From: Syngnathus acus | Taxonomy: Eukaryota > Chordata > Actinopteri > Syngnathiformes > Syngnathidae | Direction: 5' to 3' | Assembly: GCF_901709675.1 (NCBI RefSeq) | Contig: NC_051102.1 | Location: 4,685,412-4,749,411 of the forward strand | DNA: 64,000 nt | Part shown: positions 12,601-23,526 of the stretch, piece after piece | Numbering within the stretch: the first letter of the stretch is position 1 | Layout of the letters: every line of letters begins with the position of its first letter | The notes under the pieces: model-generated | What the model was told of the DNA's origin: nothing | Seen by the model: only the letters and a program-made list of their open reading frames with translations | Database searches by the model: none | Program-made: the position numbers and the translations under genes

Positions 12601-15600
12601 GGTTCCGCGGCGACCTAGAGGTTCAAGGTGTGTCAGTCACATAGAGTTAGTTGTGCTTGCTTTGGGGATAAGCGTCCCGATCCGGCCGCGACGATGTCGG
12701 GATGAAAAGATGACGGGGCGAGGTCAGTACACCCCCCTCCCCTTCCTCTCCGGGGTTCGTGACTGATAAACGGCGGGAAATAGGCAGCGAGGAGACGTCA
12801 GCGGAAGACAAATGAAGTGATTCTTTTTCCCTGTCGTCTTATATTCCGACAAATTGCAGCCGCGTGACTTTTGACCCGCCTCGCCACAAGGGACGCACGG
12901 GCAAAACTGCTATAGGCCCCTCACATTTATTATTTTATTTTAATTATTTGGGTAGGGGGGGTTCAAGCCCACGTGTGCATGCCTGCTCCATGACAGAAGG
13001 GCAGCGTGTGTCTGTGTGTTTGTGTGTGCATGTGTGAAGACAGTGTGACACAGCGTGTGTGTGTGTGTCTTGATGAGAGAATGACAGCATGTTGTGTTTG
13101 CGTGCGTCTGTGTGTGCGTTAGCAATGTGTGAAGTGTGTGCGCGCGCGTGTGTGTGAAAGCAAAGACTGCACGCCTGTTGCGGATGAGGGGGAATTAAAG
13201 GCACCACAGAAGAAGGCGAGGCAAGGTGGCTTTGCAGCTGACTAGATGTGAGGTGGCAGGGAGGAGGCGGGTGACGGTGTCGGATGAAGCGAAAAGGGGA
13301 GGGGTGGCTTCGGGTTTTGAAGAAGAGGCGACCGGAGAGCGCAACGGGAGAAGAGTTAGCGAGAGGCTGGGAAAGGCTGATGAAATTGAGACAGAAATCA
13401 GGAAAGCGGATTTAGATAGCGAGATGGATGTGTGTGAGGAGAAGAAGTGGTGTCGACTGAGAAGAATGAAAGAGCTGCTAGGGCTGTGTTAGCTGAACGG
13501 CGTGAGAGCGCCGTGGTGGAGCACTTGGTGACATCCGAACAGCCACACTTGAGGACAAAATGGCGGAATTATCCCACCCGAGTTCTAGCAAAAAGTTGAC
13601 TTGGACACAAGTGTCGCATTCTGTTGTCACAAAAATGTCTCACATGGGCAGATCTAAATTTTGCAAAAAAGTGGACAAATGATCTTCAAAATGTTGCTAG
13701 TGTATTAGAAAAATTTGACATCTCTCTTATCTTGATCTTTGGCTGCATTTGCAATGATGTCTAAATGAAAGCATCAAAGTGGAAAACGTGTGATTCCCTC
13801 CAAAAATGTTGCACCGCAGCCGTTTTCAAGTCAATATTCTCTCCACTTCTTTTTACACGCTTCACATCCTGCTGCGCTTTGGCAAATCAAAACATTTTCT
13901 CCTCTCAAAAAGAAAGGTACCTTTGGTTTCGGGAGATCCGCAGCTTGCGTAGCGCTCGCCACAAAATATATTAGGCGTGATCTTTACCCGAGGTCAGAAA
14001 AAAAGACTTTTGTCTTTTCTGTTACGCAAACCACAAAGTGGAAGAAAAAAAAACCGTTTTGTGTTGGCCGCTGCCAACATCCATGCGCTGACCTCCATCG
14101 CCGCCTGAGATCTCCTCTGGAATATATAATTATTATTAACAATAAAATGTTTTCAGACATTCAAGGCCGTTCATTAATGAATCCATTTTTTATGGCAGCA
14201 GAGTAGAAATAAACAGCTGCGGTTTTTTTTTTTCCCTCCCTTCCGCGCTAATCTCTCTAACGTGATCAATTCAGATGATCAAACGTAATCCCCAATGGAT
14301 TGTTCTTTGTTTGTAGCGGCGCTTGCCAACTACTACGCTCGAAAAGCAGCCAAGGCGGCGACCCCCAACTTTAACGTCGACGTTTGTGGTGGCAAACCTC
14401 GCCATCAAACATCAAAGGCGAGGAAAAGCCCCCGCACCTCACTTGGCACCAACGTCACATTTATTAGAGTCACAAAAAGAATGAAACAAAACACTTGACG
14501 GTTTGAAGGGGGTATTTTCCAAAAGTCCTCTGAGACTTTTTCCCAAGCCAGAGTAGGAAAAATATTTTCTCTTTGGAACGGCTGCCGAGGACGGAGGTAA
14601 GCTATTACGCTTACGTTATTGATGTTGGCCGGCCAAGCGAGTATTTATATCACTTTACCGCTGAACAGTAATTTCAGTTGTTCTCGTCACTTTATGGACA
14701 CTGGTGGCAGAAATGTGAAAAACACCTTGCGAGGCAATTTGGATTAGCGCTAACAAAAAGCAGCACAGACAATAATGAGATTGTCCCCGTCCAGTCGCAT
14801 TTTCACAATAAATTCACAAACTTCTAAGCAGGTCATTCCATTAACAAATGATATCCTAAAGTATTTTCTTGCTCTCGGCACCTTGCCCCCTCGCCGTATG
14901 ATTTTTCATGTCAGCAATTTTCCTGCGGGGGATCTCCACATTGAGAAGCCGATTGATTTTCAATAAGGCGGCGTCCGAGTTACTCGCCCGCCATTTTAAT
15001 CCCGCTTCGGCTCCGGACAAAACACGCCTCGCCGTCCTTGCTAATTATTTGGCGAGGAATCGTTGGCCGTATCTCCGTGATCAATAAAGTCATTGCTAAT
15101 GAACAAAACATTTCCAATCGATGGGATGTGACAAGCGCCTACGCCGGGAGTTTAATTGAAAGCGAAGTCCACTTCACCCCGGGCGCCGACATTTAGTCAT
15201 GCCGTTAATTGTTAGTTGGCGCACCTGCGCTTTGTACCAGCCGACCTCATGGTTTTTTTGTTTGTTTTTTTTACCTTTTTCGCTCGTATTTGTTTGCCGA
15301 AGGCAGGGGGCCAATGTGGCATTGTTGGGTGAGCGCTATATGCGGCGTGTCGTGATGGATTGGGGAACAAAACACCGGGGGGGCACGTGGCGTCGCTGCG
15401 CACCAAACACATTTTTCATTTAATGGGAACAAATAGGCGTCGCCGTTGTGCCGCAGCGGCAGGCGCAAAAACTAGAACATTCTAATTAGATGATGGCTCG
15501 AGAGGCTCTATTTTATATTTTGATTTGTCTGGCCTTTTGCCTACCGCAGGGCGGCCGGACGTGGTGGAGTCGGTCCCGGACGAGCCCACGTACAACGTGA

Positions 15601-18600
15601 GCAGCGAGCTGACGCTGGAGGTGAGCCGCGCCGACGACAACCAAGTGGTCACCTGCGCCGTGGACCACCCCTCGCTCACCCCTGGGGACAAGAGGAGCGA
15701 CCAGGTGCTCCAGGTCTTGTGTAAGTCACCCGATGGCCGCCAGATAGTTTGAAACAGAACGACTGCTCAAAGGTCAAATCAGCTTAAGCAGAGCGGCTCG
15801 ATGATGAGTTCTGTTCCTTTTGAAAACGATGACTCAAATCAAAGTCAAAATCCGTGCACCAAATAATGACTTGAGTAACAGTAAATAAGTACTGGGTGAA
15901 AAAACTGCTATAAATCGGCTTTACTGAGAAGAAGAAAATTAGGAGCTGACGCTGTCCGTTTTTTTAAGCTCATTCGCAAGTCAAGTACAGATAACCTTAG
16001 AAAAGACGCTGCTGCTGGGTGAAGCTGTAAGAGGAACCTTTTGGTTAGGGAGTAGCTAAGAGGGGTGCGCACATTCAGGTGGCGGCGCTGCCATCGTGTG
16101 GCCCACCCAGGTACTGCCTTTTTGTGTGTAAGGCAGGGGAGGGGAGAATTATGTCATCGTGGGGGGGGTTAGCAGTTGCCAGTCCATGGCGATGTGCTAG
16201 AGTGCGTATCTCCCTGTGTCCTGGGTGTGCCTGCACCCATTTCACTCTTGTGTTGCATAACGTGTAGCATAACGTGCGTGTGTGTTGTCATTTACAGATT
16301 CCCCGAATGTTGAGATAGCGCCCGAGAGCGATCTGCCTCGCGAGGGGGAGAAGTTTCATCTCGAGTGTTTGGGCAATAGCAACCCTGAGTAAGACAGCAT
16401 CAACGTGCATACACACACACACACACACACACACTCGTGAGTTATAAATGTTTCAAAACTCCCATCTCGACACTAAATGCGGCAAGCTCGTAGTCACATT
16501 CACCTCTCAGCGAACGCGAGCTAGCTTGAGCGTTGACTTGAGTCACTTGTCATTGCCTAAACAATGACACAAAGATTGCATGAGCCGTCCCGTCCCGAGC
16601 GAGGTGTGTGGAGTCAAAACATGTAAACACAAGACCACCAGTGCACTCATTACATCTATTACCTCATGTCACTTGCTTCGAAAATATTAATCGGCCGCCT
16701 GGGGCAGATAAAGGCAACATCGACACAACGTATCGCAAAACTCACACAAACACACGCACACACATGAGCCCAATCGCTCTCTCTATCTCTCTTTGTGGCC
16801 TTTCTGAATTATAGATGAAGCTTCCCGCCACCAGCATTCATCGATCCAGTCCCTCCCCCCTCCCGCCTCACCTGCCGCCAATTTGCGCCTTTCCACTTCT
16901 TGTCACCTTGCCCACCTCCCCCTTTGCACACACCCCTTACGTCCTTCCCTATAATGATCTCCACTGGCGCCTTTTCCATCATAGCACATACAACCGGACT
17001 CCCTCCTGTCACTTTGATTGACAGAAAATAACAGGGGTGGGTTTATTGGCGTGGTGGATGGGTCCTGAAATACTATAGCTGGATTTACCCAAGGTACAGA
17101 GAGCTGGGCTAAGATATTCTTTTAGGTAGGCAGGTGAACCCACTTGTATTGCTTGAGGGAGATTGGTCATTTAGCAGGCCGGGTCAATCGCTCGCTAGGT
17201 CATCGTTTAGGGTTAGCGAGGGAGGGAGATTAGATTCTAGCTTTGAAACTATTCATCATTCTTCAGATACTCTCAAACAGAAATAAAAACAAAAGTGATG
17301 ATAACGGTAGTTAGCCGTCGTAAAAATATAATTAACAGTCGTGTGAACGTTAATAATCCCAGAGAAGAACGAGTGAAGAGGGTCTCCTGCCGGCAGTAAA
17401 AGGCGATGGGCTCCCCGTCCCCCGTTTACCGCCTCGCGGTGACAGATCGTCCGCAATTAAGCAAACAATTAAGTCGGCATTTAGCGTCTGTAGCTAAGTG
17501 GCTGTTATGAAACATTACGCTCAAAAGTCAATGTGCGTTTTACGGTCCCGCGAGCGGCCCGCTAATCGCTCGGAGATGCTGTCGGCGCCTGCCTGCCTGC
17601 CTGCCGCCAAAAAAAAAGAAACGAAGCGGCCATCCGGGTCACCATCGGCTGATTGTTGCACTTTTCAAAGGCGATTGTTGCACAGTAAGGGAAAGCAAGC
17701 AATCTTGCGATGAGAACAAATGTTGCATTTTTTTTAGCTTTCATGTCACACGACGGGGCGGGACGTGGCGGGCTAAATTGAAAGTGAGTTCACGTGTGTG
17801 TGGATAGCAGATGAAAATAATCCCAGTACTTTGCTGTACAGTTTGTACACGCAACAGTTTTTTTCTATGGGGGTGGGGGGCACTTTTTTCGTTCTTTTGG
17901 CGTCCCGGCTAGCCGTCATTGTAATTACCAACAAGCGGTGTCAGGATGGCCTCATTTGCATAATTGTCTTTCTTTTTTTTTTTTTTTAATCAAGAAGCGC
18001 GGCCGCTATCGCTCTCATCGCCCGATGGATTTTTCGCTAGCGTTGGAAACGCCGATCTTTGTTCTTCTTCATCCTGCCTTTCATCCTCCCGTTGAACGGC
18101 TGTCCGCTCTTCTCAGCGTCTTGTCGCCGGCTTGCTTTTGATTTCATTTTTACTCTCCTTTTAACACCCCCCTCTCCCCCTCCTCTTCCAGGCCATCGTC
18201 CTACATTTGGGAGAAGAAGGACGGCGAGCTCCCCCCGCTGGCCAAAGCCGAGGGCAACTTGCTGCGCTTCGAGGCGCTCAACAAGTCAGACAACGGCGTG
18301 TACCTTTGCTTCGCCGACAACGGCATTGGGAGCAGTGTGGGCGAGTATGTGCTGTTGGTGCAAGGTAAGCCAAATTTCACCAATTTGACCAAGTGGCTTT
18401 TTAGTGAGCGTCGCGCAGCAGGAATGTTTTTGGGGAGAAGTCCTGGATTGTCTTGTTTTTCCCCATCTATTTTTGGTCTTCTAATTTTGTTTAATTTGTT
18501 TCCTCTGATCCAACCGCGTTGCCTTGGCTTGACTTCCGCTTTTGCCTCGCGCTTGGCTCCCCTTTGTCTCCCGTTTTGTTTTGTGCGGTGCGCCACCTTT

Positions 18601-19866
18601 TCTACAACTGTCCCGCAGAAGATCCCAGCGAGTCCACAAGCGCTCCCCCAACCCCCACATTTTCCTCCCTGGTGACCGACGCCACTTCCTCACCCCCCGA
18701 GCTCTCCTCCACGGGGTCCCCGTCTGAATCGCCGCCCACCACAAATGTGGCTAGCGCCGCCACCACGGCGCTTTCCACTGACCTTTACCCCGACTTGAGC
18801 GACTCCTCGGCAACGCTTGCGCCTTCCTCCCCTTCCTCCACAAATGTGGCTAGCGCCGCCACTACGGCGGTTTCCACTGACCTTTACCCCTTGAGCGACT
18901 CCTCGGCAACGCTTGCGCCTTCCTCACCTTCCTCCACAAATGTGGCTAGCGCCGCCACTACCGTCCTTTCCAATGACCTTTTCCCCGACTTGACTGACTC
19001 CTCGGCAACGCTTCTGCCTTCCTCCCTCACTCCCTCAGTTGTTTCCGACGAGCCGAACGGACGTGGCACCCCCACAGGTAAAAATAATAATCATTATTCG
19101 TCAACAAGTGAGAGGCCCCTGCCCACCGGGGCAGGCAAACAAATACGCTGTTGTTCAACTTGGAGACAAGTACTTGATGTGCATGTCGGGATTTCACTGC
19201 TTTTTTTTTTCTTTCTTTCTTTCTTTGTCCCCCCTTCCCACTGCATCCACCCGGCGATAACACAAAACCTCTACACACACACTCACTCACTAAACAATCA
19301 TCCCCGGTTTCCTCATCCACCAAGATGGCGCTGAAAACATCGCAGGTACAACATGCGGCTGTTTGTCGCCTTCGTGTGGGCCGGCTGGGTGCTTGTACAC
19401 GAGTCTCACAATCTGATGAGTTGTAGCAAGAGATACTTGCGGATGGCTCCGTTTGCATGTGAGGAAGGATGCCAGGGACGTCTGGAGTTAGGTGCGTTGC
19501 TTTAGAGGCAGCCAGCTACTTAGCTAGGCAGGCAGGCATGTCGTAGCCATTTGGATACGGTAGGAATATGTATATAATATGTAGGTTATTGAATTGGATC
19601 GGGAAGTAGATAAGTACCAGTGCCACTGGGACAGTAACTAGCGGGGACGTCAGTTTGCCTTGGCTAGAGTACGGCTGCTAGGTAGCTGGTTGTTCACTTT
19701 TTTTTCTGCACTACTGCCACCTGCAGGATAGGAGTGGAAGGAAGGCAAGCAAGCAGTCGTCTCATTATTACCGCTCTTGTATCGAGCTCATTCGATTGTG
19801 CGCTCCTGTGGCCCTTGAGTTGATGTTGTTCCGTCCTTGCTTTTCCCCCTTTTTGCTTGTGTCTAT

Positions 19867-19919
<53 letters not shown>

Positions 19920-20935
19920 AGTCGTGTGTTTCTGCTACCACACACACTCATGCAGAGTCAGGAATGAATGTTTCATGGCGACAGACGTGTGTGTATGCGA
20001 CACACGTTCCAGCAACACAGCAGCCTTTGAGTGCTACTGCTCAATTACACTGTGTCCGCTGCGTGTCCGCTGCGTACACGCTGCGTGTGCGCTGCGTGCG
20101 TTTGTGGGTTTGTGTGCCTTCACTGACAAATGGGATTAACGACCTCTATTGGTAGTCTTGCCTCGTCAGCGCACCCCCACCCCGTTTGGTGCACACGTGT
20201 GTGTGGGTGAGTGTGTCCCATCCTGATCTGTGGTGAAAAGTAGCCCAAGTAAAAATACTCATTCAGTGGCAGCCTTTTTCAGAACGAGCACCCGAAATAA
20301 TAGTCACTGCAGCAGTTTGTGGTCCCGCCACTGCTAGATTGATTTACATTTGATGTATGGCTCGTTTCTAATTGTGTTCTTTGCTTCTCTTCTGCTTCTT
20401 GACCCCCTTTGACCTCTTTCGGCCTCCTTTCCTTTTCCATCATCCATCCATCCGTCCGTCCATCCATCATCTATCCTTACTTGGCCCACCTCCTCAAAAC
20501 AATCCCTCCTCATATTTGACACCTGCTCTCCTGAACTCATCCTCATCTCCCCCCGCCCCGCCCCTTTTCCTCCTCCTCTGGCCTGCTCAGACCCTACGGC
20601 CATGTCGACGTCATCGAGCGTGGACCACGCGGTGATCGGCGGCGTGGTGGCCGTCATCGTTTTCATCCTGCTGTGCCTCCTCATCGTCTTCGGGAGATAC
20701 CTCATCAGACACAAAGGTCTGGCCCCATCATACAAACGCACGCACCAGTTGGGCTCCTCACGAAAAAAGAAATTGTGTATGAAGCCCTCCTCTTTTTTTT
20801 CCAATTTTTTCCATAGGAACGTATTTGACCCACGAGGCCAAAGGCTCGGACGACGCCCCCGACGCCGACACGGCCATCATCAACGCCGAGGGCGGAAACT
20901 CCGGAGCCGAGGACAAGAAGGAGTACTTCATCTAG
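3527..20935 (+). CDS. cadm3: Cell adhesion molecule 3-like (nectin-like), 5' end missing; nine coding exons
   Basis: Encodes a single-pass cell-surface adhesion protein of the nectin-like family, which makes homophilic and heterophilic contacts, notably in neurons. Coding exons are 3527-3676, 10673-10825, 12490-12627, 15550-15720, 16298-16388, 18192-18364, 18619-19077, 20591-20716 and 20817-20935. All junctions are GT/AG and the reading phase is kept throughout, giving 526 visible residues. Order: Ig V domain (about 1-101), Ig2 (102-205), Ig3 (206-292), Ser/Thr-rich stalk (293-445), membrane segment (about 455-480), short tail. [13 protein letters not shown] followed by ALRDNRIQL, and the ending [10 protein letters not shown]...KKEYFI, are CADM hallmarks. 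The first Ig matches CADM3 better than CADM1 or CADM4, and CADM2 is the main alternative. The tail carries a juxtamembrane protein-4.1 (FERM) type site ([10 protein letters not shown]) and a C-terminal PDZ ligand (EYFI). The signal-peptide exon was not found in bases 1-3526 and probably lies upstream. The stalk is much longer than in mammalian CADM3. Confidence 0.9.
3677..10672. other. cadm3: cadm3 intron, 7 kb
   Basis: This is AT-rich intronic sequence. Open frames here are short and unlike any protein I know. Poly(A) and poly(T) runs are common, and a short TTAGGGTTTCAA-type patch lies near 8628-8670. I see no RNA gene. Confidence 0.7.
10673..10825 (+). CDS. cadm3: cadm3 exon: second half of the Ig V domain
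   Basis: The acceptor is ggctgcag and the donor is gtaagt. It starts ALRDNRIQL and contains the Ig signature [17 protein letters not shown] with the second cysteine. It is spliced across a 7-kb intron. Confidence 0.92.
10826..12489. other. cadm3: cadm3 intron
   Basis: I see no coding signal or structured repeat beyond poly(A) and poly(T) runs. Confidence 0.7.
12490..12627 (+). CDS. cadm3: cadm3 exon: first half of Ig domain 2
   Basis: The acceptor is gctgccag and the donor is gtgtgt. It encodes VPDKPHISG, the cysteine of [12 protein letters not shown] and the core tryptophan of LRWFRGD, as in CADM2 and CADM3. Confidence 0.9.
12628..15549. other. cadm3: cadm3 intron with (GT)-rich stretch and possible conserved block
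   Basis: Bases 12970-13160 are (TG)-rich, and the frames there are repeat artefacts. Bases 14930-15200 are rich in TAATTA-like words and CpG, which suggests a possible regulatory element, but nothing proves it. Confidence 0.5.
15550..15720 (+). CDS. cadm3: cadm3 exon: second half of Ig domain 2
   Basis: The acceptor is taccgcag and the donor is gtaagt. It contains [17 protein letters not shown] and the second cysteine in [10 protein letters not shown], and leads into the YSPNV linker to Ig3. Confidence 0.9.
15721..16297. other. cadm3: cadm3 intron
   Basis: No coding signal is seen. A G-run occurs near 16160. Confidence 0.7.
16298..16388 (+). CDS. cadm3: cadm3 exon: first part of Ig domain 3
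   Basis: The acceptor is tttacag and the donor is gtaaga. It encodes [19 protein letters not shown] and the cysteine of [10 protein letters not shown]. It leaves in phase 2, completed by the G of the next exon. The exon is short but fully consistent with CADM gene structure. Confidence 0.88.
16389..18191. other. cadm3: cadm3 intron
   Basis: It begins with a (CA)n run at 16410-16434. The rest holds no recognisable gene. A pyrimidine-rich tract precedes the 18192 acceptor. Confidence 0.7.
16410..16434. repeat. (CA)n microsatellite
   Basis: About 12 CA units starting 20 bp inside a cadm3 intron. Confidence 0.9.
18192..18364 (+). CDS. cadm3: cadm3 exon: second part of Ig domain 3
   Basis: The acceptor is cttccag and the donor is gtaagc. 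It encodes [27 protein letters not shown] and GEYVLLVQ, the C-terminal strand set of the third Ig domain. Confidence 0.92.
18619..19077 (+). CDS. cadm3: cadm3 exon: Ser/Thr/Ala-rich extracellular stalk with three tandem repeats
   Basis: The acceptor is tcccgcag and the donor is gtaaaa. The 459-bp exon is in phase with its neighbours and has no stop codon. It encodes about 153 residues rich in Ser, Thr, Ala and Pro, which suggests O-glycosylation. From 18741 a unit beginning TNVASAATT and ending SSATLAPSS recurs three times (starts 18741, 18840 and 18936). In CADM1 and CADM2 the stalk exons are alternatively spliced, so this exon may be optional (inference). Confidence 0.82.
18741..19031 (+). 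repeat. cadm3: Coding minisatellite, three units of 96-99 bp, in the cadm3 stalk exon
   Basis: Units start at 18741, 18840 and 18936, each beginning acaaatgtggctagcgccgc. Spacings are 99 and 96 bp, both multiples of three, so the frame is kept. The third unit is the most diverged. Confidence 0.9.
19078..20590. other. cadm3: cadm3 intron with (CTGT)n
   Basis: This intron separates the stalk and membrane exons. It holds a (CTGT)n microsatellite at 19868-19919 and GT-rich patches. No alternative stalk exon was identified. Confidence 0.65.
19868..19919. repeat. (CTGT)n microsatellite
   Basis: Thirteen CTGT units in a cadm3 intron. Confidence 0.95.
20591..20716 (+). CDS. cadm3: cadm3 exon: membrane-spanning segment
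   Basis: The acceptor is tgctcag and the donor is gtctgg. It encodes [13 protein letters not shown] followed by a hydrophobic run ending GRYLIRHK, the typical CADM transmembrane exon. The positive charges after the run place the C-terminus inside the cell. Confidence 0.93.
20817..20935 (+). CDS. cadm3: cadm3 last coding exon: cytoplasmic tail
   Basis: The acceptor is ttccatag. It encodes [18 protein letters not shown], then TAIINAEGG, and ends KKEYFI with a TAG stop at 20933-20935. This tail is almost invariant in CADM1, CADM2 and CADM3 and fixes the reading frame of the whole model. Confidence 0.95.
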
Positions 20936-20967
20936 GGAGGAAGAGGACAGGAAAAGAAAGGAGTGGA

Positions 20968-21023
20968 GGAAGGAAGGAAGGAAGGAAGGAAGGAAGGAAG
21001 GAAGGAAGGAAGGAAGGAAGGAA
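20968..21023. repeat. (GGAA)n microsatellite in the cadm3 3' UTR
   Basis: About 14 GGAA units beginning 33 bp after the TAG, hence within the mRNA. Confidence 0.95.
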
Positions 21024-21385
21024 AGCAGAAGGCGCAGGAAAGAACAATCTTCCATTTTGTTTTCACCACTCTCAGTTGGTCGAGGGAGGGGCGAAGTTGG
21101 GGGTGAGGACTTTGTCTGCATCGATACAGGGACGTAAGATTTGCACTGACACGCACGCACGCACGCGCACACACGACAACTCACTAACACCTTCTTGTTA
21201 CGTTTCCATGCTTTTCTAACTAACTCCAAAATTGTAACTTACATTCCTTCCCGAGTTGCTTCCGACATGAACCCGGCCGGCCTGCACCCACTCCAAGGAC
21301 ATCCTCCCCCATCCTCCCCCAAAAAATGGTACGAGCCGCTGCCATGCACCAGCCCCGAGGCCTCTCCATCTACACTACACACCTA

Positions 21386-21427
21386 TACATATAAATATAT
21401 ATATATATACATATATATTAAAATATA
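21386..21427. repeat. (AT)n-rich tract
   Basis: An imperfect AT dinucleotide run in the cadm3 3' region. Confidence 0.85.
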
Positions 21428-21568
21428 AGCATTCTTTTTACTGGGCGGAACCGTGTCGGGCATGTGCGCCTGTAAATAGAAAAGGGGGGGGACTTGTCGC
21501 TCTTGTCGCTCATGCATCTCACTTCCTCAAATACTCTTATTGCGTGCAGAGTATCTGAAAAAATACGA

Positions 21569-21574
21569 AATAAA
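21569..21574 (+). terminator. cadm3: Candidate poly(A) signal for cadm3
   Basis: AATAAA lies about 630 bp after the stop. It is the first canonical signal downstream. Confidence 0.4.
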
Positions 21575-21817
21575 TGTCATAATACGAAAAGTACCAACAA
21601 TGGTGTTGCAATGTAAACTAACTTCGACTGCAAATATTTGTATCGGTTATGTTTTTATATTGTTGTTTTTTATTTGATTTATTTTTTAGTTGAACGATAG
21701 AACTAACCAAAACCACTCAAACTAATCCACAGAGTCCAAAGCTGCTCACGCAAAAGCAGACGGGCACGCCTCGTGTAACACATTCCTTTCTTGACACTTT
21801 CGAACCGTGCACAATAC

Positions 21818-21823
21818 AATAAA
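21818..21823 (+). terminator. cadm3: Candidate poly(A) signal for cadm3
   Basis: A second AATAAA, about 880 bp after the stop. Confidence 0.4.
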
Positions 21824-22679
21824 AAACCACGAGAAATCATTCAAAGAGTAAAAAACAAAAGTTCATGATATGTTTGGCCACAACATCGTTATCAATGGAT
21901 GCAAGCGCTCCTCCTGCTAGTTGATCTTGCACCGTAGGAATGGACTGAAAAAATCCACCGACTTAGGCTGGACTGGACTTTTGGGCACCCCTGTTTTAGG
22001 CTCATTGGTACATTCCGGTTCCCGTAACGTAGTGTCACGTTGGCTGGGGAAAGCCAAGGTAATCTTGCTAAGAGGCTGTTGGTGCTGCGCCAACGCAAAG
22101 TCACAAAGTCAGCCAACAACTTCCATGTCCTCGTCTTCGCGCTCGTCCATTTCTTTTCATTCTTTAATCACTCAGCCCGGGGCCGGGCCGGGCAGGGCTG
22201 CGTCCTGATCCCTTTTGGCCCCTCCCAATACTGCCCTCACCTTCCATATACGTGATGTGCTGCTTTTGTGGTGGGCTGCCCTCCCTCCCTCCTCCCCGAA
22301 TTTATAGCATGTATGATTGTATGCTTGGAGCGGATGCATTTGGTCTGGAAAAATGAGTGTAAAAATCTCCATCAGGTGTTGCATAGGAAGTCTTCACGGA
22401 GAGAGAAGCTGGTATCGCTGCAAAGTGTCCTAATACTTTTGTCCAGAATCCACATGTTCTTTCATGTGGTGTCCCAATTCTTTTGTCGTACTTCCTGTAG
22501 GTATTTGGTGAAAAAAATGGTCTCCGCTGCCCCAACCAAAATCACATTTCTCCCTTTCCACTTCCAGTAGGTGTTCTAATACTTTGTATGTTTACCATTT
22601 TTTGTTCTGGAATGTTCAGGGAATCTTCTTTGTAATCCAGTAAGCCCCGCTGCCAATCAAAACCAGCTTATTTTTGTGT

Positions 22680-23290
22680 GGTTTTTGTTCTCCGTATGAA
22701 CATGGGCTGCTAATTGAGATGGATGTTGATGTTGAATGCAACGCTTCCTCCCTGTGTTCTGTGTGAAAGACCCTGCCTGTCAAAGACGGCTTTTTTTTAT
22801 TGTGCATTTGCTGTTCTCTGTACAAAACCGCTAATTTCCTGTCCTTGGAGGGCAATGTTACTGTGTGAAATGTATATTGGGGGTAAAATGGATGTGTGAA
22901 ATCACACAGTTGCCCTGGACTTTCACACAAAACACAGCAAAGATCCTCATGTTTGCTGCTTTTGTGTGATATTGACCAATATACGCTGTTAATTTCCCAA
23001 TTTACTGCAAAAACGGACTTATTTTTTTTTATCCCTTTGTTTGCTGTTTTCCGTATGAAAGGTGACAACAGAAACTGCAAATTCCCTAACTGCCTGTCGA
23101 TACTGTTTTGTTGTTGTTTAGCTGGTTTGTGTGTGAAAAGCACCCAAACGCAGCACTAATTTTCCGTCAACACATCAATTACGTCTTTTCCCCCCCACTT
23201 GATTGTATGAAAGGTTCCCAGAGGGACTGCTGATTTTTTTTCTCTATTTGTTTTCTGCGACCGACTGATTTGATGTAAAAACCCCTCATT
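22680..23290. repeat. Degenerate minisatellite with GTGTGAAAG / GCTAATTTCC words
   Basis: Phrases such as gtgtgaaag, ccgtatgaaaggt, ctgttttccg and ctaatttcc recur in similar order across about 600 bp with changing spacing. A 175-codon - strand frame across it reflects the repeat, not a gene. Confidence 0.55.
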
Positions 23291-23509
23291 CATTTTTCAT
23301 TCCATTTTCGTTCTGCCTGCAATTTTGTCTCATGGAAAGTCCTGCGTGAAAGGGGCTAGCGACCGTATGGTAGTATAGCTTGCGTCCTACCATATGCTCA
23401 GCTAACCGCTACAACAAAGGCATATAAAGTAAAATGTCAGGCGATTTGTAGCAATTCTAGCGGAACCCAACACTTGTTTTGTTTTGTCCTCTGCTGCTGG
23501 CGTCTGCAC

Positions 23510-23526
23510 ACCAGAGGGGGCGCTGT
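23510..23526. promoter_or_regulatory. CTCF-like motif between cadm3 and kirrel1
   Basis: accagagggggcgctgt resembles the CTCF core (AGGGGGCGC). A weaker CTCF-like word, ccagcagagggag, lies at 24393-24406. This is motif evidence only. Confidence 0.3.

Noticed and set aside
22616-23143. 175-codon - strand frame downstream of cadm3
   Set aside because: It runs through the degenerate GTGTGAAAG repeat, with no recognisable domain or splice structure.
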